DNA of 64,000 nucleotides from Vogesella indigofera (GCF_003633895.1 NZ_RBID01000015.1:186001-250000); one strand, 5' to 3'. Positions 28,148-37,349 are shown, numbered from the stretch's first letter. Numbers and translations: made by a program. The notes: generated from the sequence alone by a model not told the origin.

Positions 28148-28169
28148 GTGCTTGTGGCGAAGCGGCCGC

Positions 28170-28799
28170 TCACCACGGCATGTTGCCGCCGCGGCGGCGG
28201 TACCAGCCGGTGACCGACAGCCGCTGCTGCCGTGCCGGCAGCACCTCGTGCCAGAAGCGGTCGGACAGGAACAGTACCAGCGTGCAGGCTTCCGGCTCGA
28301 CGTCGATGAACTCGCGGCAGTCGGCATCCAGATACAGGCGGATCTGGCCGCCGGCGTCCTGCGGCCAGGCTTCGTTCAGATAGAACACCGTGGTCAGCGT
28401 GCGCGCGTCGTCATCCTGGAAGCGGTCGAGATGCTTCTTGTAGAACGCGCCTTCCGGATACACCGCGAAGTGCGACTCCAGCTCGACGAGGCCGAGGTAC
28501 AGGCCACGATTGACCGCCTGCATGATGTCGTCCATCGCCGCGTTGTAGGCCTGCACCGCCGGCAGCGCCGCCACCTGGTCCAGCCACAGCACCGAATCGG
28601 AACGGATCTCGGCGCGGCGTGCCTGGCCGTCGGCGCGGCCGGTGGCGGCCTCGTGGAACAGGCCCTGCTGCCACACCTCAAGGCAGGCGGTGCGCAGGTT
28701 GGCGGTAATGGCAGCGGACAGCGCGTGCGGGATCACCACCCAGCCCTCGCTGGCGAGGGTGTCGATGACGTGGTCGAGGTCGAATTGCAGCTGGGACAT
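28170..28799 (-). CDS. 2OG-Fe(II) oxygenase (prolyl 4-hydroxylase type)
   Basis: A 209-residue iron/2-oxoglutarate dioxygenase. The metal triad is visible as HLDRF (His and Asp near residues 120-122) and WHEVLPA (His near 187), with the 2OG-binding Arg in RLSVTGWYRRR near 195. An FYLNEAW strand lies between. The family hydroxylates proline or small molecules; the substrate is unknown. The ATG at 28799 begins MSQLQFDLDHVIDTLASEG. It is flanked by motif palindromes at both ends (28106 and 28911). Confidence 0.88.
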   Translation of the reverse strand: MSQLQFDLDHVIDTLASEGWVVIPHALSAAITANLRTACLEVWQQGLFHEAATGRADGQARRAEIRSDSVLWLDQVAALPAVQAYNAAMDDIMQAVNRGLYLGLVELESHFAVYPEGAFYKKHLDRFQDDDARTLTTVFYLNEAWPQDAGGQIRLYLDADCREFIDVEPEACTLVLFLSDRFWHEVLPARQQRLSVTGWYRRRGGNMPW

Positions 28800-28910
28800 G
28801 GCCGGAAACGGTCGCAAGGATAAACACAGCCCGCTTTCTACCACAGCCGGCCGCCGGCGGCGAATGCGCCAGGTCAAGCCCGTCGCAGTTTCCCGCCTGG
28901 CATCAACGCC

Positions 28911-28938
28911 GGCTTGCGGCCAACGTTGGCCGCAAGCC
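28911..28938. repeat. Perfect 28-bp motif palindrome
   Basis: GGCTTGCGGCCAAC followed by its exact reverse complement; it holds the 13-bp motif on both strands. It begins 4 bp past the stop of the alpha/beta hydrolase gene, so it may act as its terminator despite lacking a T-run. Confidence 0.9.
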
Positions 28939-28942
28939 GTGC

Positions 28943-29866
28943 TCAGTAGTTTTCCTGCACCATGCCGTAGCGGCCGGCCAGCCATTCCAGCACCAGCGGG
29001 AAATGGTCGCGCACCGCGTCGGGGTGGGTCAGCAGGCTGACGTGGTTGTAGTCGTGGCGATGGCCGCTGTGGCGCGCCAGCAGCCGCAGCCGCGACAGGT
29101 GCGCACCGCTTTCGTCGCGAAAGCGCTTCACGTCGGCCGGGTGGCCGCGACAGGGATCGTTCTGCGCGGCGAAGTACAGCGCCGGCGGCAGTTGCAGCGT
29201 CTGCGCCGCCTGGCGGTAGTCGAAGCGGTCGTCGCTGTCCAGCCACGGCCGATTCTGTGCCCAGAGCTTGCTCTGGCGGTGGCTCTTGTCGGTTTCGTCG
29301 TCGGCGCCGAGGCCGAGGCGGCGCGCCGGCAGGTAGCCGACGCTGCGGCACAGCAGGCGGCCGACGATGTTCCACAGCAGGTCGACTTCCAGGAGCTTGT
29401 TGAGATTGCGCACCTGCACGCTGCGCTTGCTGCCGAAGTAGACCAGGCTGGCCACCTGCGCGATCAGCTGCGGCTGGCGCAGCAGGCAGCTGCTCATGTG
29501 CACGCCACCCCAGGAGTGCGCCATCCAGTGCACCGCCACCTCGCCCTTCAGCCGGCGGATCGCCGCCTGCAGCGCCGGCAGGTCTTCGGTGATGGTTTCG
29601 GTCTGGCCGTGACGCGCGCCGCGGCCGATGCGCGGCGTGCTGCGGCCGCGACCGCGCAGGTCGGCGACGAACACGTCGTAGCCGTGGCGCGCCAGATAGT
29701 GCGCCAGCCCCTTGCCATTGTCGGAATAGAAGATGCGGCCGTTGGCCATCACCCCGTGCAGCAGCAGCACCGGCGCGCCGTCCTTTTCCGGATGGCGGAT
29801 GCGCTTCAGGTACAGCGTGTCGGTGGCGGTGACCGGCACCCACAGATCGTGTTCGCGGTTTGTCAT
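28943..29866 (-). CDS. Alpha/beta hydrolase
   Basis: A 307-residue serine hydrolase. The oxyanion region LLLHGVMANG comes early, the nucleophile elbow is MAHSWGG (Ser near residue 118), and DYNHVSLL near residue 275 supplies the histidine. FVADLRGRGRST is the usual second strand loop. It most resembles lipase/esterase-type or polyhydroxyalkanoate-related hydrolases; no substrate can be named. The ATG at 29866 follows GAGGA. No signal peptide. Confidence 0.85.
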   Translation of the reverse strand: MTNREHDLWVPVTATDTLYLKRIRHPEKDGAPVLLLHGVMANGRIFYSDNGKGLAHYLARHGYDVFVADLRGRGRSTPRIGRGARHGQTETITEDLPALQAAIRRLKGEVAVHWMAHSWGGVHMSSCLLRQPQLIAQVASLVYFGSKRSVQVRNLNKLLEVDLLWNIVGRLLCRSVGYLPARRLGLGADDETDKSHRQSKLWAQNRPWLDSDDRFDYRQAAQTLQLPPALYFAAQNDPCRGHPADVKRFRDESGAHLSRLRLLARHSGHRHDYNHVSLLTHPDAVRDHFPLVLEWLAGRYGMVQENY

Positions 29867-30071
29867 GATTCCTCGTGTGTCGCGGATGATGGTCTGCGCC
29901 ATCATTAAAACAAGCGATTGAATCATCCAAGGGAATGACGCTGGCGTCAATCGGCTGCCCGCCCCCCGTCTCCCCCCCGCCACGCAGCGGCCCCGGCGTG
30001 CATCGCCATAGTGCCGCGCGCCCAAAAGCCGTAGACTGCCGCCTTCACGAATTCACGCCCCGCGCCCGCCC

Positions 30072-31325
30072 ATGCCCTTTTCCACCCTCGGCCTTGACCC
30101 GGCGCTGCTGCACGCGCTGGACGAACAGGGCTTCCACACCGCCACCGCCATCCAGCGCGAGGCGATCCCGGCGATCCTGCACGGCCGCGACCTGCTGGCC
30201 ACCGCCCGCACCGGCTCCGGCAAGACCGCCGCCTACTGCCTGCCGCTGTTGCAGCGCTGGCAGCACGGTCGCCATGACGGCAAGCAACCGACGCTGCTGG
30301 TGCTGCTGCCGACGCGCGAGCTGGCGCAACAGGTCGGCAGCGTGCTGCAGCAGCTGGCCCGCCACCTGCCGCCGCCGAAGATCGTCACCGTCTACGGTGG
30401 CGTGTCGCTCAATCCGCAGCTGATGGCGCTGCGCGGCGGCGCCGACATCATCGTCGCCACCCCCGGCCGGCTGCTGGAGCTGCTGGCCAACAACGCGCTG
30501 CGCCTGAATCAGGTGCGCACCCTGGTGCTGGACGAGGCCGACCGCCTGCTGGAACAGGGCTTTGCCGACGAGCTGGAACAGGTGCTGGCCACGCTGCCGC
30601 TACAGCGCCAGACGCTGCTGTTCTCCGCCACCTTTGCGGCCAACGTGCAGCAGCTGGCGACAAAGCTGCTCACCGACGCGCAGCGCATCCACATCGCGGA
30701 ACAGGCGCCGGACATCCGCCAGCGCGCGATCGAGGTCGATAGCCGTCAGCGTACCGCGCTGCTGTGCCGGCTGATCGCCGAGCAGGAGGGCGCGCGCATG
30801 CTGGTCTTCGTCGCCAGCAAGCAGGGCGCCAGCGAACTGGCGCAGACGCTGCAGCGCGAGGGCATCCGCGCCGCCGCGCTGTTCGGCGAGCTGGCGCAAG
30901 GCCGCCGCGAACGGGTGCTGGAGAACCTGAAGGACGGCACGCTGCAGGTGATCGTCGCCACCGACCTCGCCGCGCGCGGCATCGACATCCCGGCTCTGCC
31001 GGTGGTGATCAACTACGACCTGCCGCGCTCGCCGCAGGACTACACCCACCGCATCGGCCGTACCGGCCGCGCCGGCGAAAGCGGCCTCGCCATCAGCCTG
31101 ATCGACGCCGACAGCCGCGCCCACTTCCGCCTGATCGAGAAGCGGCTGCAGCTGAAACTGCCGCGCGAGCAGCTGGCCGGCTTCGTGCCGGTTGACGAAC
31201 CCTCGCCAAGGTTGGCCGCAGCCGACGACAACGGCGGCATCAAGGGCAAGCGCCCGAGCAAGAAGGACAAGCTGCGCGCCGCCGCCGCAGAAGCCGCCGC
31301 GCAACAGGCCGCCAAGCCGGACTGA
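30072..31325 (+). CDS. DEAD-box RNA helicase, RhlE-like
   Basis: A 417-residue ATP-dependent RNA helicase. All motifs are present: the phenylalanine and Q motif (FSTLGLDP, TAIQREAIP), ARTGSGKT near residue 45, PTRELAQQ, VLDEADRLLEQGF, FSATF, the C-terminal ATDLAARGIDI and HRIGRTGRAG. The tail after 350 is Lys-rich and acts as RNA-binding extension in this group (ribosome assembly, mRNA turnover). The exact motif at 31208-31220 codes for Arg-Leu-Ala-Ala in the tail; a one-mismatch copy lies at 30635. It ends at a shared terminator with rlmF. Confidence 0.93.
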   Translation: MPFSTLGLDPALLHALDEQGFHTATAIQREAIPAILHGRDLLATARTGSGKTAAYCLPLLQRWQHGRHDGKQPTLLVLLPTRELAQQVGSVLQQLARHLPPPKIVTVYGGVSLNPQLMALRGGADIIVATPGRLLELLANNALRLNQVRTLVLDEADRLLEQGFADELEQVLATLPLQRQTLLFSATFAANVQQLATKLLTDAQRIHIAEQAPDIRQRAIEVDSRQRTALLCRLIAEQEGARMLVFVASKQGASELAQTLQREGIRAAALFGELAQGRRERVLENLKDGTLQVIVATDLAARGIDIPALPVVINYDLPRSPQDYTHRIGRTGRAGESGLAISLIDADSRAHFRLIEKRLQLKLPREQLAGFVPVDEPSPRLAAADDNGGIKGKRPSKKDKLRAAAAEAAAQQAAKPD

Positions 31326-31345
31326 GCTGGGCTGCGCACCGGCAA

Positions 31346-31381
31346 CAAAAAACCCCGCCCGGCAGCGCCGGCGGGGTTTTT
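31346..31381. terminator. Bidirectional terminator between helicase and rlmF
   Basis: AACCCCGCC (31351-31359) pairs with GGCGGGGTT (31370-31378), with A-run and T-run on either side, between convergent genes. Confidence 0.9.
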
Positions 31382-31407
31382 CATGTAGCGCTGACCGCGG
31401 CCAGGCT

Positions 31408-32364
31408 TCAGCCCTGCCAGCGCTCCTCGCGCCACTCGGCCATCGCCGCGTTGTCGAGGAAGGTCCACGCCACGAAACGGCTGATCTTCTGCCCCTGTGC
31501 CATGTTGACGGTCTTGACCTGTTTGGCGCCCAGCTTGCGCAGCTGGCGGTACAGCTCGTGCAGATGCGCCTCGCGCGACACCAGCGAGGTGAACCAGCAG
31601 CACTGTTCGGCAAACTCGCGGCTCTCCTGCGCCATGGTGCGCAGGAAGGTGACTTCGCCGCCGTCGCACCACAGCTCGGCATGCTGGCCGCCGAAGTTCA
31701 GCACCGGCTTGTCCGGCACCTCGCCGGTGAGGTTGGTGACCTTGCGCCGCGACACCGCCTCGGCTTCTTCCGCCGAGGCATGGAACGGCGGGTTGCACAG
31801 AGTGACGTCGAAACGGTCCTTGCGCTGGATGACGCCGGCAAACACCTTGTTCGCCTCCGGCTGCAAGCGCAGCGTCAGCGCGCCGGACAGCACCGGGTTG
31901 AAATCGGCAATCGCCTTCGCCGCTTTCAGCGACACCGGATCGATGTCGCTGCCGACAAAGCGCCAGCCGTACACGCTGCGGCCGATGATCGGGTACACGC
32001 AGTTGGCGCCGACGCCGACGTCGAGTACGTTGACGCGCGGCGGCACGGTGCCGCCATTGCAGGCGGCGAGCAGGTCGGCAAGATGATGGATGTAGTCGGC
32101 ACGGCCCGGGATCGGCGGGCACAGGTAGCCCGGCGGCAGATCCCAGAAGCCGATGCCGTAATAGTGCGCCAGCAGCGCGCGGTTCAGCGCCTTGACCGCG
32201 GCCGGATCGGCAAAGTCGACACTGTCGTCGCCATAGTCGTTGGGACGCACAAAAGCGGCCAGCTCCGGCAGGCTGGCGATCAGCGCCGCGAAATCATAGC
32301 GTTGGCGATGCGCATTGCGCGGGTGCAGACCGGCTTTGCCGGTTGGTTTGGGTGTGGCTATCAT
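31408..32364 (-). CDS. rlmF: 23S rRNA (adenine1618-N6)-methyltransferase
   Basis: A 318-residue SAM-dependent methyltransferase that modifies A1618 of 23S rRNA. The N-terminal [13 protein letters not shown] segment and [27 protein letters not shown] are typical of RlmF (YbiN). The SAM motif [13 protein letters not shown] is followed by FVGSDIDP, and the catalytic NPPF motif is in [11 protein letters not shown]. Length is normal. It ends at the terminator shared with the helicase gene. Confidence 0.95.
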   Translation of the reverse strand: MIATPKPTGKAGLHPRNAHRQRYDFAALIASLPELAAFVRPNDYGDDSVDFADPAAVKALNRALLAHYYGIGFWDLPPGYLCPPIPGRADYIHHLADLLAACNGGTVPPRVNVLDVGVGANCVYPIIGRSVYGWRFVGSDIDPVSLKAAKAIADFNPVLSGALTLRLQPEANKVFAGVIQRKDRFDVTLCNPPFHASAEEAEAVSRRKVTNLTGEVPDKPVLNFGGQHAELWCDGGEVTFLRTMAQESREFAEQCCWFTSLVSREAHLHELYRQLRKLGAKQVKTVNMAQGQKISRFVAWTFLDNAAMAEWREERWQG

Positions 32365-32725
32365 GAGGTATACCGCAAAAACAATGGCCGGATTGTACGG
32401 GGTTATCGTGCCGGCTGCAGGATTGCCGGCACCACACCAGCGTCAACCTCGGCAGGTTGACGACCATTGCGGCCAACCTTGGCCGCCCAAGGGGCGGATG
32501 CGGCCAGACGCCACAATACATGTGCGCCACCGCACCGACATGACACCCCGCGTGTCGCACTCTTGTACTCAATTGCGAGCCTGAACGCGCCCCTCTCCGA
32601 GTTGGCGCTGGCCGCACACCCCATCGCTACCGCTAGCTGCCTGCACAAGCAGGTAAGCGGCTGGCAACGCCAGCGCCGCGCGGCGGCGACAAGAGCGGGC
32701 GCCCTGCCCGCAAGGAGTCTTGATC
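32365..32725. other. Intergenic region with two hairpins
   Basis: 361 bp between the divergent rlmF and periplasmic-protein genes. Hairpin GTCAACCT-CGGC-AGGTTGAC lies at 32442-32461. It is followed by the exact motif at 32468-32480, which forms GCGGCCAA-CC-TTGGCCGC (32469-32486). No clear promoter pair and no gene. Confidence 0.5.
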
Positions 32726-33169
32726 ATGAACACCATCCACTCACAACAGTATTCAGCGCTGATGCTGGGCTTGCTGCTCGGGCTGGCCCCGCTGGCGCTG
32801 CACGCAGAAGACACCATGCCTGCCACGCTGCAGGCCGCGAATCTGCAAATACAGCAGCAAAACGGCATCGCCTATCTCAGTGGCGGCGTCGGCCAGGACG
32901 AATCGCAGGCCATCAAACAGAGTGCCGGCTACAGCCTGCACCTGACCTTCTCCGAAGGAGCCGGCCAGTATGTGGTCGGCGTCGATGTCGACATCCGCAC
33001 CAGCAAGGGACAGCCGGTGCTGTCGCTGCAACAGGTCGGGCCACTGCTGTATGCCGACCTGCCGGCCGGCAGCTATCGGGTGGACGCCAGCTATATGGGC
33101 ATGCGCCAGCAGCGCAACGTGCAGCTGGGCAACCACGGCACGCGCAGCCTGAACTTCAACTGGCGCTAG
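32726..33169 (+). CDS. Periplasmic carboxypeptidase-regulatory-like protein
   Basis: A 147-residue exported protein with signal peptide LMLGLLLGLAPLALHAED. The mature part is a small beta-sandwich: GIAYLSGGVGQDE, a strand YSLHLTFSEGAGQYVVGVDVDI, then PVLSLQQVGPLLYADLPAGSYRVDASY, which resembles carboxypeptidase regulatory-like folds found in many small betaproteobacterial periplasmic proteins of unknown role. The ATG at 32726 has AAGGAG 8 bases upstream. It is divergent from rlmF. Confidence 0.78.
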   Translation: MNTIHSQQYSALMLGLLLGLAPLALHAEDTMPATLQAANLQIQQQNGIAYLSGGVGQDESQAIKQSAGYSLHLTFSEGAGQYVVGVDVDIRTSKGQPVLSLQQVGPLLYADLPAGSYRVDASYMGMRQQRNVQLGNHGTRSLNFNWR

Positions 33170-33187
33170 CGCCAGCCAGCCCCGCAC

Positions 33188-34120
33188 TCAGGCCAGCTGA
33201 CCGGGATTGACGCTCTCGAACTTGTGCCACACCCGCCGCATGTCGCGCGCCGAGGCAAAACCGGCGCCTTCGGCGGCGCGTTCCACCGCCACGCCCTGCT
33301 GCAACAGCTGGCGCACCACCGCCACCCGCAGCCGCTGCTGGTATTCGACGATGCCGACGCCGGCCTGCTCGCGGAACAGCCGCGTCAGATGGCGCGGGCT
33401 GAGATGGACGCGCTCGGCCAACGCCTCCACCGGCCAGCGCAGCGCCGGATCGCGCGCGATCAGGTCCTGCGCGCGGTGCACCGCCGGGTGCAGGTGATTG
33501 CGGAACGCCAGCCACGGCGACAGCTGCGGATCGTCGCCGGCGCGGCGGCTGTACAGCACCATGCGTCGCGCCACGCGGGCGGCGATGTCGGCACCGGCGT
33601 GGCGCTCGATCAGCGCCAGCGCCAGATCCATGCCGGTGGTGATGCCGGCCGAGGTGGCGATGTGGCCGTCCTCGACAAACACGCGGTTGTCCAGCACCCG
33701 CGCCTTCGGCGCCAGCGCCGCCAGCTTGGCGGTAAGGCTGTGGTGGGTGGTGCAGGCGCGGCCGTCGAGCAGCCCGGCCATGCCGGCCAACAGCGCACCG
33801 GAGCACACCGTCGCCAGGCTCACCTGCGGCGTGATGTGCTGCTGCAGCCAGTCGATCAGCCGCTGCGCCGCCGGCGTGGCGTAGTCGGCATCCTCGTCCA
33901 CCGTGCCGCACAGGATCACCAGGCTGCCATCGGCCAGTGCCTGCGGCAGCGGCGCGATCAGCGACGTGAGCCCCAGCGAGCTGACGCACTCCGGCTCTGG
34001 TCCGGCAACGTGCAGGCGAAACGGCGCACCCTCGTCGATCGCCATGCGCAGCGCCTCGGCCGGGCCGACGAAATCCAGCGCCAGATAGCGCGGGGTAAGC
34101 AGGAAATAGACGTTCTTCAC
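33188..34120 (-). CDS. GlxA-type AraC-family regulator with DJ-1/PfpI domain
   Basis: A 310-residue transcription factor. The N-terminal half is a DJ-1/PfpI-like domain with LATVCSGALLAGMAGLLDG (nucleophile elbow) and the THH segment; the C-terminal half has two AraC helix-turn-helix motifs (LAERVHLSPRHLTRLFREQ and the GFASARDMRRVW region). Proteins of this layout control amine, arginine or nitrogen metabolism. The GTG at 34120 follows AGGGG. The gene begins 9 bp after the stop of the AT-rich HNH gene, probably a recent junction. Confidence 0.9.
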   Translation of the reverse strand: MKNVYFLLTPRYLALDFVGPAEALRMAIDEGAPFRLHVAGPEPECVSSLGLTSLIAPLPQALADGSLVILCGTVDEDADYATPAAQRLIDWLQQHITPQVSLATVCSGALLAGMAGLLDGRACTTHHSLTAKLAALAPKARVLDNRVFVEDGHIATSAGITTGMDLALALIERHAGADIAARVARRMVLYSRRAGDDPQLSPWLAFRNHLHPAVHRAQDLIARDPALRWPVEALAERVHLSPRHLTRLFREQAGVGIVEYQQRLRVAVVRQLLQQGVAVERAAEGAGFASARDMRRVWHKFESVNPGQLA

Positions 34121-34128
34121 CAAAACCC

Positions 34129-34782
34129 CTATTTATCAGAATTTAAATTTGCAAAAATAGTTAACTTTCCAAAAAACACCATTTCCATTATTTCAAAACC
34201 AGAAAAATCAAAAACATTACATCTAAAAGTGCCGCCATTAACCTCTTCAGATCGCTTAACATTAATATCTGCAACATTATTAGAAACTGACTGGTAGAAT
34301 TGATCGCACGGAAAGAAAATTTCTATCAAACCATCATTGGGATAAATATTTTCCGTCATAAACCAATACATTCCACGACATATTCGCCCCAATGATTTTT
34401 CACAAAGATTACGATCAAATACAGCACCAAATTTCCGACCAGAAACAGCTCCACCATCAGGAAACCACTCGGAAATACTTTCAAAAAATTCATTTGAAAT
34501 TCTTGAATTTTTTTGCAAAGTCTTCCCAAATGACTCAATTAATTCATCTTGGAAATCTCTATACTCTCCAGTCGAAAGTCCAATAAATAATTTCAAAACT
34601 TCATCACTTACTTTCCCCTCTGCATTACAGGATTCACATGCAGGAACTGCATTAAATCTATATCGCGCAGAGGTTCGCTCGGCCACCGAATAAATGCTGA
34701 TTGGAGGAATATGATCACCTTTCTTACCATACGGCGGTAATTTTCCACACAAAACACAGAAATCGCTCTTTTTCTTTATCAC
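34129..34782 (-). CDS. HNH-type endonuclease-like protein, AT-rich
   Basis: A 217-residue protein whose N-terminus has paired zinc cysteines and an HNH-like centre: CVLCGK, GDHIPP near residues 23-28, and VPACESCNAEG near 47-57. Downstream sequence is mixed and not recognised. GC content is only about one third, against about two thirds in the genes on both sides, and no 13-bp motif is present, so it was acquired by transfer. A GTG start follows AGGGAT. A defence or selfish homing-type role is possible; no phage or IS sequence is adjacent. Confidence 0.7.
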   Translation of the reverse strand: MIKKKSDFCVLCGKLPPYGKKGDHIPPISIYSVAERTSARYRFNAVPACESCNAEGKVSDEVLKLFIGLSTGEYRDFQDELIESFGKTLQKNSRISNEFFESISEWFPDGGAVSGRKFGAVFDRNLCEKSLGRICRGMYWFMTENIYPNDGLIEIFFPCDQFYQSVSNNVADINVKRSEEVNGGTFRCNVFDFSGFEIMEMVFFGKLTIFANLNSDK

Positions 34783-34808
34783 AAAATAATCCCTAGCAAT
34801 ATTTCAGC

Positions 34809-35006
34809 TTACAACTCCCCCAGCCGGATCTCCGGCGCATACTCGCCATCGACCTCTTTTACGATCGCCTGCGCCGCGATCACCCGTTCGCCGTTGAAGG
34901 TCAGCGCCGGGTTGCCGTGCAGGTGCCAGCCGCGGTTGAGCGCCTCGCTGACGCGGTGGCAGAAGGCGGCGTCGTCGGGGCCGGTCAGCAGTCGGTACAG
35001 TTTCAT
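34809..35006 (-). CDS. DUF1737 protein
   Basis: A 65-residue protein matching the DUF1737 pattern: KLYRLLTGPDDAAFCHRVSEAL, then NRGWHLHGNPALTFNG. Small single-domain proteins of this kind are widespread and of unknown function. The ATG at 35006 has a GAAGGA site. It lies 18 bp downstream of the acetyltransferase gene on the same strand, probably in one transcript with it and the EamA transporter. Confidence 0.85.
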   Translation of the reverse strand: MKLYRLLTGPDDAAFCHRVSEALNRGWHLHGNPALTFNGERVIAAQAIVKEVDGEYAPEIRLGEL

Positions 35007-35024
35007 AATCGCGTCCTTCGGGAG

Positions 35025-35486
35025 TTAAAAAGTCTGGCGATACACCACAAAGCCGGTATCGCGCGCCACGCGGTCATACAACTGGCGCGCGGCATGGTTG
35101 CCGTGGTGCGTATGCCAGTACAGGCTGGGGCTGCCGGCCTGGCGCGCCGCGTCGGCCACGGCGGCAATCAGCTGGCGGGCCACGCCCCTGCCCCGTGCCT
35201 CGGGCACGGTAAATAGGTCTTGCAGGTAGCAGGCGTGGTGCGGCATCAGCGTATTGCGGTGAAAGAGATAGTGCGCCAGACCCAGCAGTTGCCCGCCCTG
35301 CCAGGCCAGTAGCGCATGGACCGGCTCGGCCGGATCGAGAAAGCGCTGCCAGGTGAGCCGGCTGATGGCGGGCGGCAGCGCGCTGGCGCCGTGGCGGCCG
35401 TAAAAGGCGTTATAGCCGTCCCATAGCGGTAGCCAGGCGGCAAAATCGTCCGCACCGGGCGGACGCAGGGTGAGGTCGTTTGCCAT
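35025..35486 (-). CDS. GNAT-family N-acetyltransferase
   Basis: A 153-residue acetyl-CoA-dependent acetyltransferase. The strand LLGLAHYLFH is followed by CYLQDLFTVPEARGRGVARQL, the V-x-x-x-x-RGRGVA pyrophosphate-binding loop of motif A, then a helix and YWHTHHGNHAARQLYDRV. It resembles diamine- or amino acid-acetylating members. Its ATG is the end of the exact 13-bp motif (35486-35498): the motif starts within the EamA stop codon, and its AAGG is the only Shine-Dalgarno-like sequence. Confidence 0.9.
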   Translation of the reverse strand: MANDLTLRPPGADDFAAWLPLWDGYNAFYGRHGASALPPAISRLTWQRFLDPAEPVHALLAWQGGQLLGLAHYLFHRNTLMPHHACYLQDLFTVPEARGRGVARQLIAAVADAARQAGSPSLYWHTHHGNHAARQLYDRVARDTGFVVYRQTF

Positions 35487-35496
35487 GCGGCCAACC

Positions 35497-36390
35497 TTAC
35501 GCCGGCTGCGGTTTGCGCAGCAAGGCCAGCAGCCGCGGACCGAACATATTGATGGCCAGTCCGGACACCAGCACCACGCCGCCGGCCAGCTGCCAGAAGC
35601 TGAGGCGCTCGCCCAGCACCAGCGCCGAGGACAACACCCCCACCAGCGGCACCAACAGCGAATACGGCGCCACCACGTTGGCCGCATGGCGCGACAGCAG
35701 CTTGCTCCACTGGCCGTAGCCGAACAGGGTGGCGATCAGCGCCAGATAGCCGATGGCGAACAGGCTCTTGCCGCTGAGCACCTGCGCCCAGTCGATACTG
35801 GCCGACTCGAACATGGCCGACAGCGCGAAGAACGGCACGATCGGTGCCAGGCTACCCCACACCACCAGCCCCAGCATGTCCGGCTGGTAACCGGCGCCGA
35901 CGATGCGGCGCACCACCACATTGGAAAACGCCCAGCAGGCGGCGGCGCACAGGGTCAGCACAAAGCCGGCCAGCGGCAGGCCGGCGGCGCCGAGGCCGCC
36001 GATCAGGTACAGGCCGCAGCCGCCGACCACCAGCCCGCCCAGCTGCCAGCCGCTGAAGCGCTCACGCAGCCAGGCCATGCCGATCAGCAGGGTGAAGAAG
36101 GCGGACGACTGCAGCACGATGGAAGCGAGGCCGGCCGGCATGCCCAGTTTCATCGCCGAAAACAGGCAGGCAAACTGCCCCAGCCCCATGGTCAGGCCAT
36201 ACAACGCCAGCCAGCGCCACGGGATGTTGGGGCGGCGCACGAACAACAGGCCGATGCCCGCCGCCGCGGCAAAGCGCAGCGCGCCGAGCAGGAACGGCGG
36301 CACGCCGGCCACGCCCCACTTGATCACCACGAAATTGAAGCCCCACACCGCGACGATGGCGAGGGCGATCAGTCGGTCTTGCCAGTTCAT
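35497..36390 (-). CDS. EamA-family (DMT) transporter
   Basis: A 297-residue inner-membrane protein with ten predicted helices in two EamA repeats ([13 protein letters not shown] at the start and [16 protein letters not shown] at the second repeat). The family exports amino acids or metabolites; [25 protein letters not shown] is typical of the YedA/RhtA-like group. The ATG at 36390 has AGGAGC 8 bases upstream. The stop overlaps the 13-bp motif that leads into the acetyltransferase gene, 10 bases away; a one-mismatch motif lies at 35674. Confidence 0.9.
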
Positions 36391-36510
36391 GGCCTTTGCT
36401 CCTGCGAAGTTGTGCCCGGCCACCGCGGCGGCCGGGCGGGTGAACCCGGTCTGTTACCTTACGCCACCGATGCCAGTGGCAACAGCAACAGTGTGTTCAC
36501 GATTGCACGG

Positions 36511-36744
36511 CTACAGCTGGCGCGGCTTGACCACGCGCTGGCTGCTGGCCGGGTTGGCCGCCAGTTTCGCGCCCACCCGCCGCGGCCGCGGCCGCAGCTC
36601 GCCGCCGCAATTGGGACACAGCTGGTGCAGCTTTGCCGCGCAGTCGTGGCAGAAGGTGCACTCGAAACTGCAGATCAGCGCCCGCTCGCTGTCGCCGGGC
36701 AAGTCGGTATCGCAGGCCTCGCAACCGGGGCGCAGTTCAAGCAT
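36511..36744 (-). CDS. DUF1272 zinc-ribbon protein
   Basis: A 77-residue protein with a RING-like cysteine pattern: [28 protein letters not shown], matching DUF1272. The Arg/Pro-rich tail follows. A very strong GGAGGAGGT site precedes the ATG at 36744. It overlaps the end of the isochorismatase gene by 8 bases, so the two are co-translated. Function of the family is unknown; zinc binding is expected. Confidence 0.87.
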
Positions 36745-37306
36745 GGCACACCTCCTCCGCGTCCAGCCGTGCCAGCACGCTGTCGACGCTGTGGATCTCG
36801 GCAAAGCGGCCGGCCAGCACCAGCTCGGTGCGGGCGATGATGTCCTCCGGGCTGTAGACGCGGCCGCTGACGGGATGGGTCATGGCAAAGGTCAGCGTCG
36901 CCTCCGACACGTAATCGACGGCAAAGCCGAGATCGCTGCCGACGCGGGTGGTGGTTTCGCAGCACTGCTCGCTGCGGATGCCGCTGACGATCAAGCGGTC
37001 GATGCCGCGCGCCGCCAGCCACGCCTGCAGGCCGGTATCGGTAAACGCGTTGTGCACGTGCTTGGTAAAGGTGACATCGGCGCCGTCCGGCAGCCACGCC
37101 ATCGGCCGCACCAGGCCGGAGGCGGCACCGAACGGGCCGTCACCCTCCTCGTGCAGCACATGCACCACCGGCAGACCGCGCGCACGGGCGCCGGCGATCA
37201 GCGCCAGCAGCTTGTCGCGAAACGCGGGCAAGGCAGCGGCATCCCAGTACGGGCGTTGCAGGAAGGAATCCTGGACATCAATCACAAGCAGGGCGGAACG
37301 GGACAT
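36737..37306 (-). CDS. Isochorismatase-family cysteine hydrolase
   Basis: A 189-residue hydrolase. The catalytic Asp lies in [10 protein letters not shown], the Lys in FTKHVHNAF, and the Cys in [16 protein letters not shown] (near residue 116). The fold is that of nicotinamidase/isochorismatase-like amidases; the substrate is not clear. It is the first gene of a two-gene unit with DUF1272. Divergent to the Spy-like gene, with a motif palindrome between them. Confidence 0.9.
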
Positions 37307-37349
37307 GGCAGCTTCCTTGGTAGTGGCAGGGGAACAACGCCATTGTGGC

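Noticed and set aside
28170-29930. A 586-residue open frame spanning the oxygenase and hydrolase genes
   Set aside because: Only the C-terminal 209 residues (oxygenase) look like protein; the rest is an Arg/Pro/Ala-rich shadow of the hydrolase gene.
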